A stretch of 64,000 nucleotides of DNA from Ilex aquifolium (Eukaryota > Streptophyta > Magnoliopsida > Aquifoliales > Aquifoliaceae): positions 10,064,951-10,128,950 of the forward strand of contig OX637395.1 of assembly GCA_951799425.1 (NCBI GenBank), read 5' to 3'. The notes beneath the pieces are model-generated. The model searched no databases, was not told the origin of the DNA, and worked only from the letters and a program-made list of their open reading frames with translations. Shown piece by piece: positions 13,606 to 25,750 of this stretch. A program made the translations under genes and the position numbers. How positions within the stretch are numbered: the stretch's first letter is position 1; each line of letters opens with the position of its first letter.

Positions 13606-14632
13606 CTGCCCCTCCTTCTTCTTGTCTTTTGATCCAGCCTCTCGAATACTCTTGGCATCTTCAACCTCTCTCTCGATGGCCATGACTATCTCATCAAGGT
13701 CATGCAACCTGTGGCCAACAATCTTTCCACAGATGGATAGCTTTAGGACATCCTCAAACCTCTGCACCTTGACCAAATCTGTGGCCACGTAGTCATCAAC
13801 AAAACGTGTCAACTCTATGAACTTGGCCATGTACTACATGACCGTCATCGTTTTTTACTTCAAGTTTGGAAACTCTTGGGCTTTGACTTGTCAAAGAGCT
13901 GAAGGGAAGTACTTGTTCATGAAGAGCTCTTGGAACTCTTCTCATGTTATTGTCTCGATGTCTCTCGGGGTCTTTGCGCATGTCCACCATTGATGGGCCT
14001 CTCCCTCAAGCTGGAAAGTAGTCAACAATATCTTGGTGGCATCGGATGTAATCTCCATTGCTTCTAAAATCTTGTCCATCTATTGGAACCAATGGTCGGC
14101 CACCATCAGATCCCCTCCTCCCACAAAAGTTGGTGGCTTGTGGGACTTAAACTTCTAGAGGTTGCTCGAGCCTCCTTGTCCCATGTTGGCGCTTGCCTGA
14201 ACTAGGTTTGTAACCACAGTACCCATAACCTCTATGAAGGCTTGTTGATCAAAAACCGGTAGTGGTGGTTGGTTGTTCCATCCACCCCGATGTCTCCTTC
14301 CTCTAGTTGCCATCTACACACACATAACATAGCAATATACTAATAACTTAGTATCCCAAAGTTAGGGATCAAAAGTTAAAACCGTAGAAAAATTTTGAAA
14401 AATTTCTTCTTGTCTTACTGGTAGGAGATACACTACCTATCGGTAGGTGTCCAAACAATAGACTTTACTACCTTTTCTTTTCCCGATTCTAAGGTTATGT
14501 TTTTTTTTTAATCTCATAACACATAGCACGTAACATTTAACATGCAATGCACAATGGATGCAATGGCCTAAACTCATGCCCCACAAGCTCTAGGTTCTGA
14601 TACCAAGTTATGACGCCCCAAATTGATTCTAA

Positions 14633-14910
14633 AAAATGTTCACTAAAACTAGTATAGACACAAGGCCGTAATGTGTTGGCTATTAAAGCTCATGTCAACA
14701 CCAGGATTGTTACGTGTGAGCAGTAATTCTTTATTTCTCCTAAGCAGTCAAAGTTCAAGTCTAAGACCATTCTGGCTCGGGAGTAGAGGTTACTGTTTCA
14801 TTAGGTGAAGATTTAATGCAGAGCACACCTTCATTATGCATAATGATCCCTCTTTGGCTGATAAACTCTCTTGTATCATTGCATTTTTAATATTACAATG
14901 AGTGGGGGAA
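14633..14910 (+). mobile_element. 3' internal end of a copia element
   Basis: Short non-coding stretch that ends in the polypurine tract agtggggga at 14901-14909, directly before an LTR beginning tgttgataca. No reading frame of note. This is the layout of the 3' end of a Ty1/copia element. The rest of its internal region is not present here. Confidence 0.5.
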
Positions 14911-15595
14911 TGTTGATACATTTTAATATTATATATCATTTAATGTATAATGTACATACATGAATCTTAATATACAATGTATAATATAGATACATGTGTA
15001 ATACTTACTCCTATGCATGAATCGTATTTATGAGATGAATGTATAATGTGTATACATGAAGTTGATGCATACATGTATCTCTTATTAATTTCTATACATT
15101 AACCATATTTATTCGATGCATGTATAAACTATGTTCATGAACTTTACCCATGCACATCATATATGACTTATATGCATAAATTAATTATTAGGGTTAATTG
15201 CACTAGAGGTCCCCACAGTTTGGGTTTGGCTCATTTTGGTTCCCAATATTTTAATTGTATCATTTTAGCCCCTGAAGTATTGAATATGTTTCTATGTAGT
15301 CCCTCAAGTAGACAACATTCAGATTGCTAACGGTTTTTTATCATAAACTTATCACGTGATACCTGAATATGGGCAAAAAATAATTTGGGTGGCTTTTGAT
15401 AAAAAATGTGTAATATAGGTAGCCCTTGATCAAAATTTAGATAGCTTATGATCAAAACTATATAATTTGGATAGCTCTTTGACAAAAATTAGGATAGAAA
15501 TTTGATCAAAAGTTATCCAAATTATTTTTTTGCCCATATTTAGGTATTATATGACAAGTTTATAATCAAAAATTGTTAACAATCTGGACGTTATC

Positions 15596-18394
15596 TATGA
15601 GACCCGAGAATGCACGATAGACATTTTAATATTATGAATTTGAATGTTACATAATCTAGTCACAGTCAAACTTTAGTCCGTAAATTAAAAAGGGAGATAT
15701 CGGGAATACAATGAATAGTGTGTTGATCTCGATAAAAATATTTATTGTAAGCATATTCACATGTGATATGCATGCGCATGGTTGGTAATCATTATTTAAT
15801 TAGGAATGGTGATATGAGACTTGAACCTGAAGGATGAATATTTTAAAAGATAGAGATAATTTTATAAATAATGATTATAGGGGAAATTGTTTTATTAAAA
15901 GTGTGAAAAGCTAAATACGAATGTTGAGATAGTATATGACTTTATTATTTTATGTACGTTGACGCCTGTGGAATTAATTGGGTGACAAGCATGTGACATT
16001 AATTTATTGCTATAAAAATAAAATGTGTTAGTATGTGCAAGGAGTGGTTAAGGGTCCAAAATACGAATTTAATGGTTTATCAATATTTTTGGATATATGT
16101 ATATACATCTCTATGTGTAATATGAATACAAGAAAAAAAAAGGGTATATACATATAAGTGTACAAATATAAGAAATATATGTATAAGGAATATATATATA
16201 ATATGCAAACAATGATGGAATAGTCCACTTTGGAAGACATGCAAGACATGATATGCAAGCAATGATGGAATAGTCCACTTTGGAAGACATGCAAGACATG
16301 TCTTGCATGCAAATAAAATAAAAATAATAAAACCAAGGGTGGGGAATGCAAGTGACGGTTAGAAAGAAAAACAACAAGTAAGGTCACATGCAAGGCGAAG
16401 GGAAAGGAGAGAGAAAAAAAAAAAAAAGAAAAGGGGTCTTGCACTTGGGGATTTCGGCTAGAGTAAGAACTAAGAGGGAAAGAAGAAGAAAACCAAGGGA
16501 AGAAAGAAGGAAAGAAAGAAAAAAAAAAAACTCTCCACTTGAGAATTTCGGCCAAGACTAGAAGGGGGAAATGTTGGAGCTTGGTGGTGGGCTTAATGGT
16601 GGAAGACATGATGGTGCTTGGTGGTGAAGGAAGTGGATACAAGAGGTAAGCTTAGTCATGTAATCTACTTTCTCTCCTCTTGAATGTATGGATACATTTC
16701 TAGTGTATGTATTTGGGTATTGCATGTGGGTTAAATGGGATGCTTGTGGTAATTGTGTTGTAACATGGGTGTTGCATGGAAAATTAACATAATGCTTGTG
16801 TGGGTGTGTGAGCATAATTAATGTTGTTGCATGAAAAATAAAAAGAATGGAATTGTTATATGTGGGTTGAATTTTAGTCAAGAAAGATAGTAGTTTGGTG
16901 GGTAACTTAGAAATCTTGTGAATTGTTCTTTAACTTTCATAAATTCATGGATATAATTTAATTTCAAGAAAGCATGCAATTTTATGGTTTTATAGAAAAT
17001 GGAGTAAATTCAAGTATACTTTTGTATTTGCAATTAAATGGGAAATGTTTAATTTAGTGTAATTGGTTCAAATAAATATTATTTTAACAGATTTGAGAAG
17101 ACTAGCTCAATCGATTCGAGTAGATAATTTTACTCGATATGAATGGATTATTTAATTTGACTCGAATTGATTATTAAGCTACTAGCTTAATCGATTCGAG
17201 TAGATAATTTTACTCGATGCGAATAGATTATTTAATTCGACTCGAATTGATAATTGAACTCGGTTCGATTAAACTATTTCAAACTTGAGCATTATTACGT
17301 ATTAATGTTTGAGTGGAATTGCAAATATTGGGTGTGCTAGGCCTGGAGGCGAACACCTCAAAGTACGCCTCACTCAAAGTTCTGGCAGAGGGGTCATCTA
17401 CAAGGTAGAATTCCACGCAAGGTAGGTGCACTACCCTACAACTTTTTGTGATAATTTATTAGACTTTTAAACATATGTTTTTACTATGGTTATTGTTGGG
17501 AATAATTAATTGATCGGGGACACACGGTACATTACGAGAGTCGTTTAAATGACGAGAGAGGATTATGTGATTTCAGTGGTCTAAGTAACATGAAGTATTT
17601 ATATAGCTTGAGTTGTTTATGTGACGGGATTTGATTATGTGGTGGAGTCGTCTAAGTAACGTGATCAAAAACTCTCTGTGATGTGGGTCATCTGAAGGAA
17701 AACCATTAATGTGGTTTGGGTTGTCCCACTGATGAATGATATCTATGAGGTGTTACAAGCTTGCGATACATGTGGCCTATGTGGCGCAAGAACTTGCACA
17801 ACTAAATATAGTCTGTGTGGCGGTTGTTGTTTACAAGGCAATTAGTTTGTGTGCGTGTAGGGTATTCTTTGTGAGGAATAATTTAATTATGTGGAAGTAA
17901 ATATATGTGTTGTATATTTTGTCGATGTGATATATACAGGTTATGCCTATGCAATGTAAACAAATGTGTATGAGGTGAAGTGTAATTTGAAAGTAAGTAT
18001 TTAATTCGTGGTTAAGGTTGTTCCTAAATAAATAAAGTTTCATTTATCACTTATTGTGCTCTTAAATATTAATTGCATCTTTGCTTTTACTAATGGTCTT
18101 AATGACTTTTCAGGAAAAACCATAAAGACGTGAGGAGTCCACTGCCGAGTCTAGAGGGTCGATTGAGATGTCATCATGGGGTTTATTTTAATATGACCTT
18201 TAAATTTAAATTGTATTATTCTATGTCATATTCTTGAGATCAATATTATGGTTTGTAAATAAGCAAGGCTCATGGCAAGCCGTACCACTAAGGGATTATA
18301 TGATTTTTTTTTATGCTTATTTTTACATAAAGAAAGGTGTATGACAATAATAAGCAGGGATTACAGATATTGTACCCCGGGTTGGGGTGTTACA
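15596..18394 (+). repeat. 5' LTR of the LARD-like element
   Basis: 2799 bp, from tatgagacccgag to ggggtgttaca. It could equally start at the TG at 15598; the first two bases TA are shared by both copies and lie between the TG and the duplication TTATC. Inside are a 55-bp tandem duplication (around 16203-16312) and an 80-bp tandem duplication (17102-17265). Open frames within it are low-complexity and not credible genes. Confidence 0.92.
17102..17265 (+). repeat. 80-bp tandem duplication with TCGAGTA dyads
   Basis: Two copies start at 17102 and 17182 (ctagctcaatcg and ctagcttaatcg). Each holds a short dyad, tcgagta...tactcga, around gataatttt, followed by a gactcgaattga block. The same pair is present in the 3' LTR, 7096 bp downstream (24198-24361). 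Confidence 0.75.
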
Positions 18395-19799
18395 ATTTTT
18401 GGTATCAGAGCATAGGTTTATAGGTTCTGTAGACAAGTGTGTTTAGGTCGGCAGTGGACAGTTTAGGGTGTCTATTTATTGTAGAGTTAAACATTTAGAT
18501 GCTAATGTTATGTACGTGTATATCTAATAATGTTAATTTAGAATTTTATGGGTGAGGAACGTGGCAGACAACGTCAACAGGGGGTGGTGGTTATAGAATG
18601 TGTATAATGTATTTCAGAGTATATCTGAAATTACGGTGTGGAAGAAAACACGGTAGATTAGATTTATTGAATTACGAATGAAAATACAGGTAACTACCTA
18701 AGTAGAGAATGTGTGTGGTAAGTTAAGTGGTTTGTTTGTGAGTAGTTTATTACATTGTGGTTGCACATCTTAGTATGAAAAAAAAAAAAAAAAAAAAAAC
18801 TTGGAAATTAATGATGGATTACATAATAATTCTTGACAACTTCAATTTCTGATAATTGAACTTTTGGTGACCGTACATATTAGTTGCAATCAATTTGTGA
18901 AAGTGTCAAAAGTGAAAAAGTAGTAATAATAACATTATTTGAATAATATTGTTATGAGTATTCCCAAGATCCTATGTTTTTAAACTCAAAGGAAAATATC
19001 TGCGATTGAGGATAAGGAAGTAATTTATTATGGGATTTTGTTTGCTGATTTTGGAGTAGAGTTTTCGGTTTTCATCCGTCTATTTTCCTAAAGTTCTTTA
19101 TGGTATTCAAATTTCAATTCAACTTCATTTTCTTAAAAACATAGTTTGGTTACGATGACATAATTAGCAGGTGAGGCTTGAGTGGATCAGTAATATCGCT
19201 TTGGAAATGGATTATAAATGGGTTGATCTAATAATCATATATGCATATCTAGTGCATAACGCATATATGGAGAATATTTATATGAAATTTGTGATGATAA
19301 GTGACAGGTAGAGATAACGATAGTGATGTCGATGTTAACTAGTATTTTGAAAGCGGAATAATTTTAAAAATTAAAAGAAAAATGCTATATTGTGATGTCT
19401 ATTCGAGTTGACATTTGATTGTCTAATTATATGATTTTCTTTTCACTTGTGTGTAAGATTATAGTTTGTGAGATATTCTGGTATGACGGAAGCGTGGTGT
19501 TATAGACTGTTGTTATTTAAGTGGTGGATTTAACTTTTATGTGGTTAACGTGGTGTTATATGTGAGTTGTTTTTCTATATAATTGATCATAGTAAGAATA
19601 TGCTTACGTGGTATTAATATATATGTGAGTTGAATATGAACTTAAAGATGAAAATGTGAATATGTTGTGTAGCGTTGAGAATAAGTTAGTCTTTATGACT
19701 AATGTTGCTTGTTAATAAAAAGTGAGTGTGTGGACTATTGACAGTCAAAGATAATATGATTGTTGAATTACCTCAAATGGTAAGTGAATAGTATATTTG

Positions 19800-20660
19800 C
19801 TAGTGCAACCCTAAAGGGGTGGTTGTTTGGCCTTAGTGGCGATTGTGTGGCCTTAGTGGCAATTGGTGCCTTAGTGGCTGGCCTTAGTGGCGATTGTGTG
19901 GCCTTAGTGGCAATTGGTGCCTTAGTGGCGGATGCCTTATTGACATATAGCCTTAATGGCTAGGTTGTTGTCTTAGTGACGGATATATGACCTTAGTGAC
20001 GAATTATGTCTTATTGGCGAATTATGCCTTGATGGCAGATATTGTCTTAAAGGCAAGTGTTTAGCCTTAGTGGCGAGAACGGCCTTAGTGGCGGATGTAT
20101 ATACGTGGATGCCATATATGATGGCTTATGGATGAATTTATATCTGGATGTCATATATAATGATTTATGGATGTGTTAATGTGAATGCCATATAGAATGG
20201 TTAATGAATGTGTAGATATGAAAGCTATCTATGACGGCTAATGTAATTGTCTTAGTGGAGAGATGACATTGTCTTAACGGCAGATGTATCTATATAGGTA
20301 ATTGTGTGATCTTAGTTGTGTTATTTGTCATAATGACAGATGTAGCCTTTGTGGTAGGTTATGCTAAAAAGCAGATATAGCCTTAATGGCTAAGCTACGA
20401 CCTTAGTGGTGAAATTGTGTGATTGTCATACATAAGGACTTATGTATGTGTATATATAATTGATATACACGTATGAATGCCATGTATAATAGCTCATGAA
20501 CGGATGTATGTATGTTAAGACCATCTATGATGACTTGTGAGTTTTTATCTATCAAATGTTTGATGAGATGATGTTATAATTGAGAAATATAGCCTTGATG
20601 GCTAATATATATTGCCTTAGTGGCAAGGTGATATCGATTTAATGGCAGATGCGAATTTAT
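19800..20660 (+). repeat. Degenerate array of CCTTAGTGGC units
   Basis: About thirty diverging copies of a word close to ccttagtggc, spaced roughly 15-30 bp, with variants such as ccttaatggc and tcttagtgac. Some are interleaved with atgccatatatgatggc-like units. The first part is nearly regular (gccttagtggcgattgtgtg repeated). It lies inside the non-coding interior of the LARD-like element and holds no open frame. Confidence 0.8.
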
Positions 20661-22691
20661 AAGATTGATATGGATGAATCATGATACCATGACATCCAAC
20701 CAAAGATTGATATGTTTATCCATGAATGAACATCTAATTTTCTTGATCATGAATTTGTTCCTGTGTATGGTAATTTGTAAGGTAAAACACTTTAGTTTGA
20801 AGGAAGGAAATGAAAGATAAAAGCGGTGATGTTGTGATAAAACATGATTATGGAAGAATAACTTATGGTGTAATTATATTATGTTATAGAGTATGTATTA
20901 AGTGGATGATTGAAATCAGTATGGTGGTTGATTATAATCATTATCATAACCACTAATGTGGTGATTATGATATAATAAATTTAATAGTGCAGATGAATGA
21001 GAATGAATGAATTAGGAATTACGACACTTACTGCTGGAATTGATTTAGTAGTATAAATATCTATAATTATGGAAACTCGTGAATAGGTTTTACTAGAACA
21101 AAATTTTTATGAAATTGAATTTATGAAGTTCTAATACAAGTATATACTTGAGAAATGGAGATAACTGAAATAAGAATTACATGAGAAGGCAAATGAAATG
21201 TTCTGAAGAATAGTTAAATGATTGGTGTCGTATATATAGGTAGACATACCTATGTCTTTTGAATTTCATGGTTATGTGCATTGATGCGTGTTGGATTTCT
21301 AGATAATCTTAAAATGGATATCTAACTTAAGTAGAAATCGATAATGGGGAAAAATAAAACCAAGTAGACAATTGAAAGATGAATGTGAGGTTGGTATATA
21401 TATGGATAAAATGTGTTGAAAGTTTGATTTGCTAGTATGGAAGTACATAATGGGTATATAAGAAAAGTATATTTGTCAGATCAAATGGAAAGATATTAAT
21501 ACTGGTAATACCAGTTCTATGATTATTTTATTTATTTTATTTTATTTGGAGTATAAAACTCCGCTGCATTTGTGAAATTTAATTCCACCAAGTTTATCTT
21601 GTTATGTTTATGACCTTTCAAAAAAAAAAAAAAAAATGTTGTAGAAACATGTTAATGTGGGGGTTGGTTATGCTAAAAAATAAGGATTTTATTTTTGTTT
21701 GTAGGTACCCCTGGTATCGAAAATTTTACTATGGAATAACATATCGGGTGTGATGAATATGTAGTTGAGGATTGTTGTACACATAACTAATACACGAAAG
21801 TTATGGCTAAAGGTAGTGGAGAAGATAGTTATGTGAACCTAACTTAAGAATGTTGAAAATAGAATTTCCCAAACTAGGAGTATTAAGGGTGGACAATGAG
21901 GTCTATCAGTTTATTTTCAATTGATTACAATGTTATATGAGGACTTGTTGTATACAATATCAATTCTTATATGATGTGAATATTAATCTAAATAAAATGT
22001 GACTTTGGATGAGAAAAGGAAGATTATAAACATATCATAGTGTAAAAATGTAGCTATGATTCCGAGGCAAGTTACCAGCAATTAATATGTAATTGTGAAC
22101 ACGAGAAATGATAACATCATCCAACTATATTTTTTAGAGGTAAATGATTCAAATGCTTTACTTGAATCTCTCTTGATAATGATAGAATAATATTGTACGA
22201 ACAAATTATGAGAATATGTAGTAAGAGAATGACTGGTGGATATATATGAGTTTGTAAAAGGTTTATAAGATTCTCTAAAATTGAGTATATGTATGTGTAT
22301 ATGTTAATCTGGTTTTGTTGGACATGTTAAGAAAGGTAATATGTTACATTAAATAATTACTTAAAGTGTAGATTAATTTGCTAACATAACGTTGTTGAGA
22401 GGTTATGTGAAAATTATGACCAACGAGCCAGGAAAGATAGTATGGTTAACTCAAAAGAACTTATACATGGAAGTAAACAGGAATAATATTGGTTATAATT
22501 TCTAGTGCTTAAATGACACTGAATATTTGGTATTAGATAGTTTACTAAATTAGTTGGTTAATTGCCTTGTGATAATTTGTTGATGTGGTTTTCTTTGAAT
22601 TCAATGAAACTGATTATATCAACAATTTACTCATCTAAATTAGTGCAATAAGTGAATTTCGAGGACGAAATTCTTTTAAGAGGGGAAAAGT

Positions 22692-25490
22692 TATGAGACC
22701 CGAGAATGCACGATAGACATTTTAATATTATGAATTTGAATGTTACATAATCTAGTCACAGTCAAACTTTAGTCCGTAAATTAAAAAGGGAGATATCGGG
22801 AATACAATGAATAGTGTGTTGATCTCGATAAAAATATTTATTGTAAGCATATTCACATGTGATATGCATGCGCATGGTTGGTAATCATTATTTAATTAGG
22901 AATGGTGATATGAGACTTGAACCTGAAGGATGAATATTTTAAAAGATAGAGATAATTTTATAAATAATGATTATAGGGGAAATTGTTTTATTAAAAGTGT
23001 GAAAAGCTAAATACGAATGTTGAGATAGTATATGACTTTATTATTTTATGTACGTTGACGCCTGTGGAATTAATTGGGTGACAAGCATGTGACATTAATT
23101 TATTGCTATAAAAATAAAATGTGTTAGTATGTGCAAGGAGTGGTTAAGGGTCCAAAATACGAATTTAATGGTTTATCAATATTTTTGGATATATGTATAT
23201 ACATCTCTATGTGTAATATGAATACAAGAAAAAAAAAGGGTATATACATATAAGTGTACAAATATAAGAAATATATGTATAAGGAATATATATATAATAT
23301 GCAAACAATGATGGAATAGTCCACTTTGGAAGACATGCAAGACATGATATGCAAGCAATGATGGAATAGTCCACTTTGGAAGACATGCAAGACATGTCTT
23401 GCATGCAAATAAAATAAAAATAATAAAACCAAGGGTGGGGAATGCAAGTGACGGTTAGAAAGAAAAACAACAAGTAAGGTCACATGCAAGGCGAAGGGAA
23501 AGGAGAGAGAAAAAAAAAAAAAAGAAAAGGGGTCTTGCACTTGGGGATTTCGGCTAGAGTAAGAACTAAGAGGGAAAGAAGAAGAAAACCAAGGGAAGAA
23601 AGAAGGAAAGAAAGAAAAAAAAAAAACTCTCCACTTGAGAATTTCGGCCAAGACTAGAAGGGGGAAATGTTGGAGCTTGGTGGTGGGCTTAATGGTGGAA
23701 GACATGATGGTGCTTGGTGGTGAAGGAAGTGGATACAAGAGGTAAGCTTAGTCATGTAATCTACTTTCTCTCCTCTTGAATGTATGGATACATTTCTAGT
23801 GTATGTATTTGGGTATTGCATGTGGGTTAAATGGGATGCTTGTGGTAATTGTGTTGTAACATGGGTGTTGCATGGAAAATTAACATAATGCTTGTGTGGG
23901 TGTGTGAGCATAATTAATGTTGTTGCATGAAAAATAAAAAGAATGGAATTGTTATATGTGGGTTGAATTTTAGTCAAGAAAGATAGTAGTTTGGTGGGTA
24001 ACTTAGAAATCTTGTGAATTGTTCTTTAACTTTCATAAATTCATGGATATAATTTAATTTCAAGAAAGCATGCAATTTTATGGTTTTATAGAAAATGGAG
24101 TAAATTCAAGTATACTTTTGTATTTGCAATTAAATGGGAAATGTTTAATTTAGTGTAATTGGTTCAAATAAATATTATTTTAACAGATTTGAGAAGACTA
24201 GCTCAATCGATTCGAGTAGATAATTTTACTCGATATGAATGGATTATTTAATTTGACTCGAATTGATTATTAAGCTACTAGCTTAATCGATTCGAGTAGA
24301 TAATTTTACTCGATGCGAATAGATTATTTAATTCGACTCGAATTGATAATTGAACTCGGTTCGATTAAACTATTTCAAACTTGAGCATTATTACGTATTA
24401 ATGTTTGAGTGGAATTGCAAATATTGGGTGTGCTAGGCCTGGAGGCGAACACCTCAAAGTACGCCTCACTCAAAGTTCTGGCAGAGGGGTCATCTACAAG
24501 GTAGAATTCCACGCAAGGTAGGTGCACTACCCTACAACTTTTTGTGATAATTTATTAGACTTTTAAACATATGTTTTTACTATGGTTATTGTTGGGAATA
24601 ATTAATTGATCGGGGACACACGGTACATTACGAGAGTCGTTTAAATGACGAGAGAGGATTATGTGATTTCAGTGGTCTAAGTAACATGAAGTATTTATAT
24701 AGCTTGAGTTGTTTATGTGACGGGATTTGATTATGTGGTGGAGTCGTCTAAGTAACGTGATCAAAAACTCTCTGTGATGTGGGTCATCTGAAGGAAAACC
24801 ATTAATGTGGTTTGGGTTGTCCCACTGATGAATGATATCTATGAGGTGTTACAAGCTTGCGATACATGTGGCCTATGTGGCGCAAGAACTTGCACAACTA
24901 AATATAGTCTGTGTGGCGGTTGTTGTTTACAAGGCAATTAGTTTGTGTGCGTGTAGGGTATTCTTTGTGAGGAATAATTTAATTATGTGGAAGTAAATAT
25001 ATGTGTTGTATATTTTGTCGATGTGATATATACAGGTTATGCCTATGCAATGTAAACAAATGTGTATGAGGTGAAGTGTAATTTGAAAGTAAGTATTTAA
25101 TTCGTGGTTAAGGTTGTTCCTAAATAAATAAAGTTTCATTTATCACTTATTGTGCTCTTAAATATTAATTGCATCTTTGCTTTTACTAATGGTCTTAATG
25201 ACTTTTCAGGAAAAACCATAAAGACGTGAGGAGTCCACTGCCGAGTCTAGAGGGTCGATTGAGATGTCATCATGGGGTTTATTTTAATATGACCTTTAAA
25301 TTTAAATTGTATTATTCTATGTCATATTCTTGAGATCAATATTATGGTTTGTAAATAAGCAAGGCTCATGGCAAGCCGTACCACTAAGGGATTATATGAT
25401 TTTTTTTTATGCTTATTTTTACATAAAGAAAGGTGTATGACAATAATAAGCAGGGATTACAGATATTGTACCCCGGGTTGGGGTGTTACA
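22692..25490 (+). repeat. 3' LTR of the LARD-like element
   Basis: 2799 bp, a copy of 15596-18394 at an offset of exactly 7096 bp with no indel and no substitution that I noticed. It is followed directly by the second TTATC. Confidence 0.92.
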
Positions 25491-25750
25491 TTATCTGCTT
25501 GAGAGACGACATAGAAACATATTCAATACTTCAAGGACCAAAATGATGCAATTAAAATATTAGGGACCAAAATGAGACAAACTCTATACTTTGAAGACCT
25601 CTAGTGCAATTAACCATAATTATTAATATATACATGTATAGTTATATATATATGTGCTTTGTGAATACGTGTATGCCTCGGATACATGAACTCTCGAAGG
25701 TTCTTAAAGCCTATAAATAAGACTTTTAAGTTGGGCATTTGAACACTTAT

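Larger units (their letters stand above)
1171..14632 (-). mobile_element. Old Ty3/gypsy element, host of a nested chromovirus
   Basis: Parts seen from 5' to 3' on the - strand: a PBS-like tgatacca block at 14594-14605 (complement of the TGGTATCAGA initiator-Met type), gag (about 14320 down to 13611, continuing at 4092-3850), a CCHC zinc knuckle (CFYCHQSGHLKRKC), a protease-like stretch around 3600, a polypurine tract at 3486-3500, and the 3' LTR at 1171-3485. The remainder of pol is not recognised and only about 20 bases of a 5' LTR are apparent. The two gag halves are separated by the 9.5-kb element at 4098-13605, which is flanked by CTGCC on both sides. It is clearly broken, and older than its insert. 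Confidence 0.7.
15596..25490 (+). mobile_element. Non-coding large LTR element (LARD-like, gypsy-derived)
   Basis: 9895 bp: LTR 15596-18394, PBS tggtatcagagc at 18400-18411, non-coding interior 18395-22691, polypurine tract agaggggaaaag at 22679-22690, LTR 22692-25490. The duplication TTATC is at 15591-15595 and 25491-25495. Both LTRs are 2799 bp and I see no difference between them, so insertion is very recent. The interior has no reading frame of even 60 codons, only a short gag-start-like stretch near 18549. The 3' interior end ttcgaggacgaaattctttt and LTR end ggggtgttaca are typical of Ty3/gypsy Tekay/Del-type elements. It looks structurally whole but would need proteins from elsewhere, as in LARDs. 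Confidence 0.9.
15191..25616. mobile_element. Foldback MULE-type MITE carrying a nested LTR element
   Basis: The 9-bp duplication taattatta is at 15182-15190 and 25617-25625. The left end reads gggttaattgcactagaggt and the right end is its complement with few changes. The inverted arms run about 205 bp (15191-15400 against 15514-15595 plus 25496-25616) around a loop of about 110 bp. Without the insert at 15596-25490 it is about 526 bp and non-coding. A 9-bp duplication with long terminal inverted repeats is the mark of Mutator-like elements. Confidence 0.85.

Noticed and set aside
16028-16881. Open frames of 60-204 codons on the - strand in both LARD LTRs
   Set aside because: They are rich in F, S, Y and I from purine-rich runs on the other strand and show no domain. 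They are identical in both LTRs because the LTRs are identical, not because of coding constraint.
19800-20660. CCTTAGTGGC repeats as a possible CRISPR-like array
   Set aside because: Units are short, degenerate and without unique spacers of even length, and the context is an LTR element in a plant genome.
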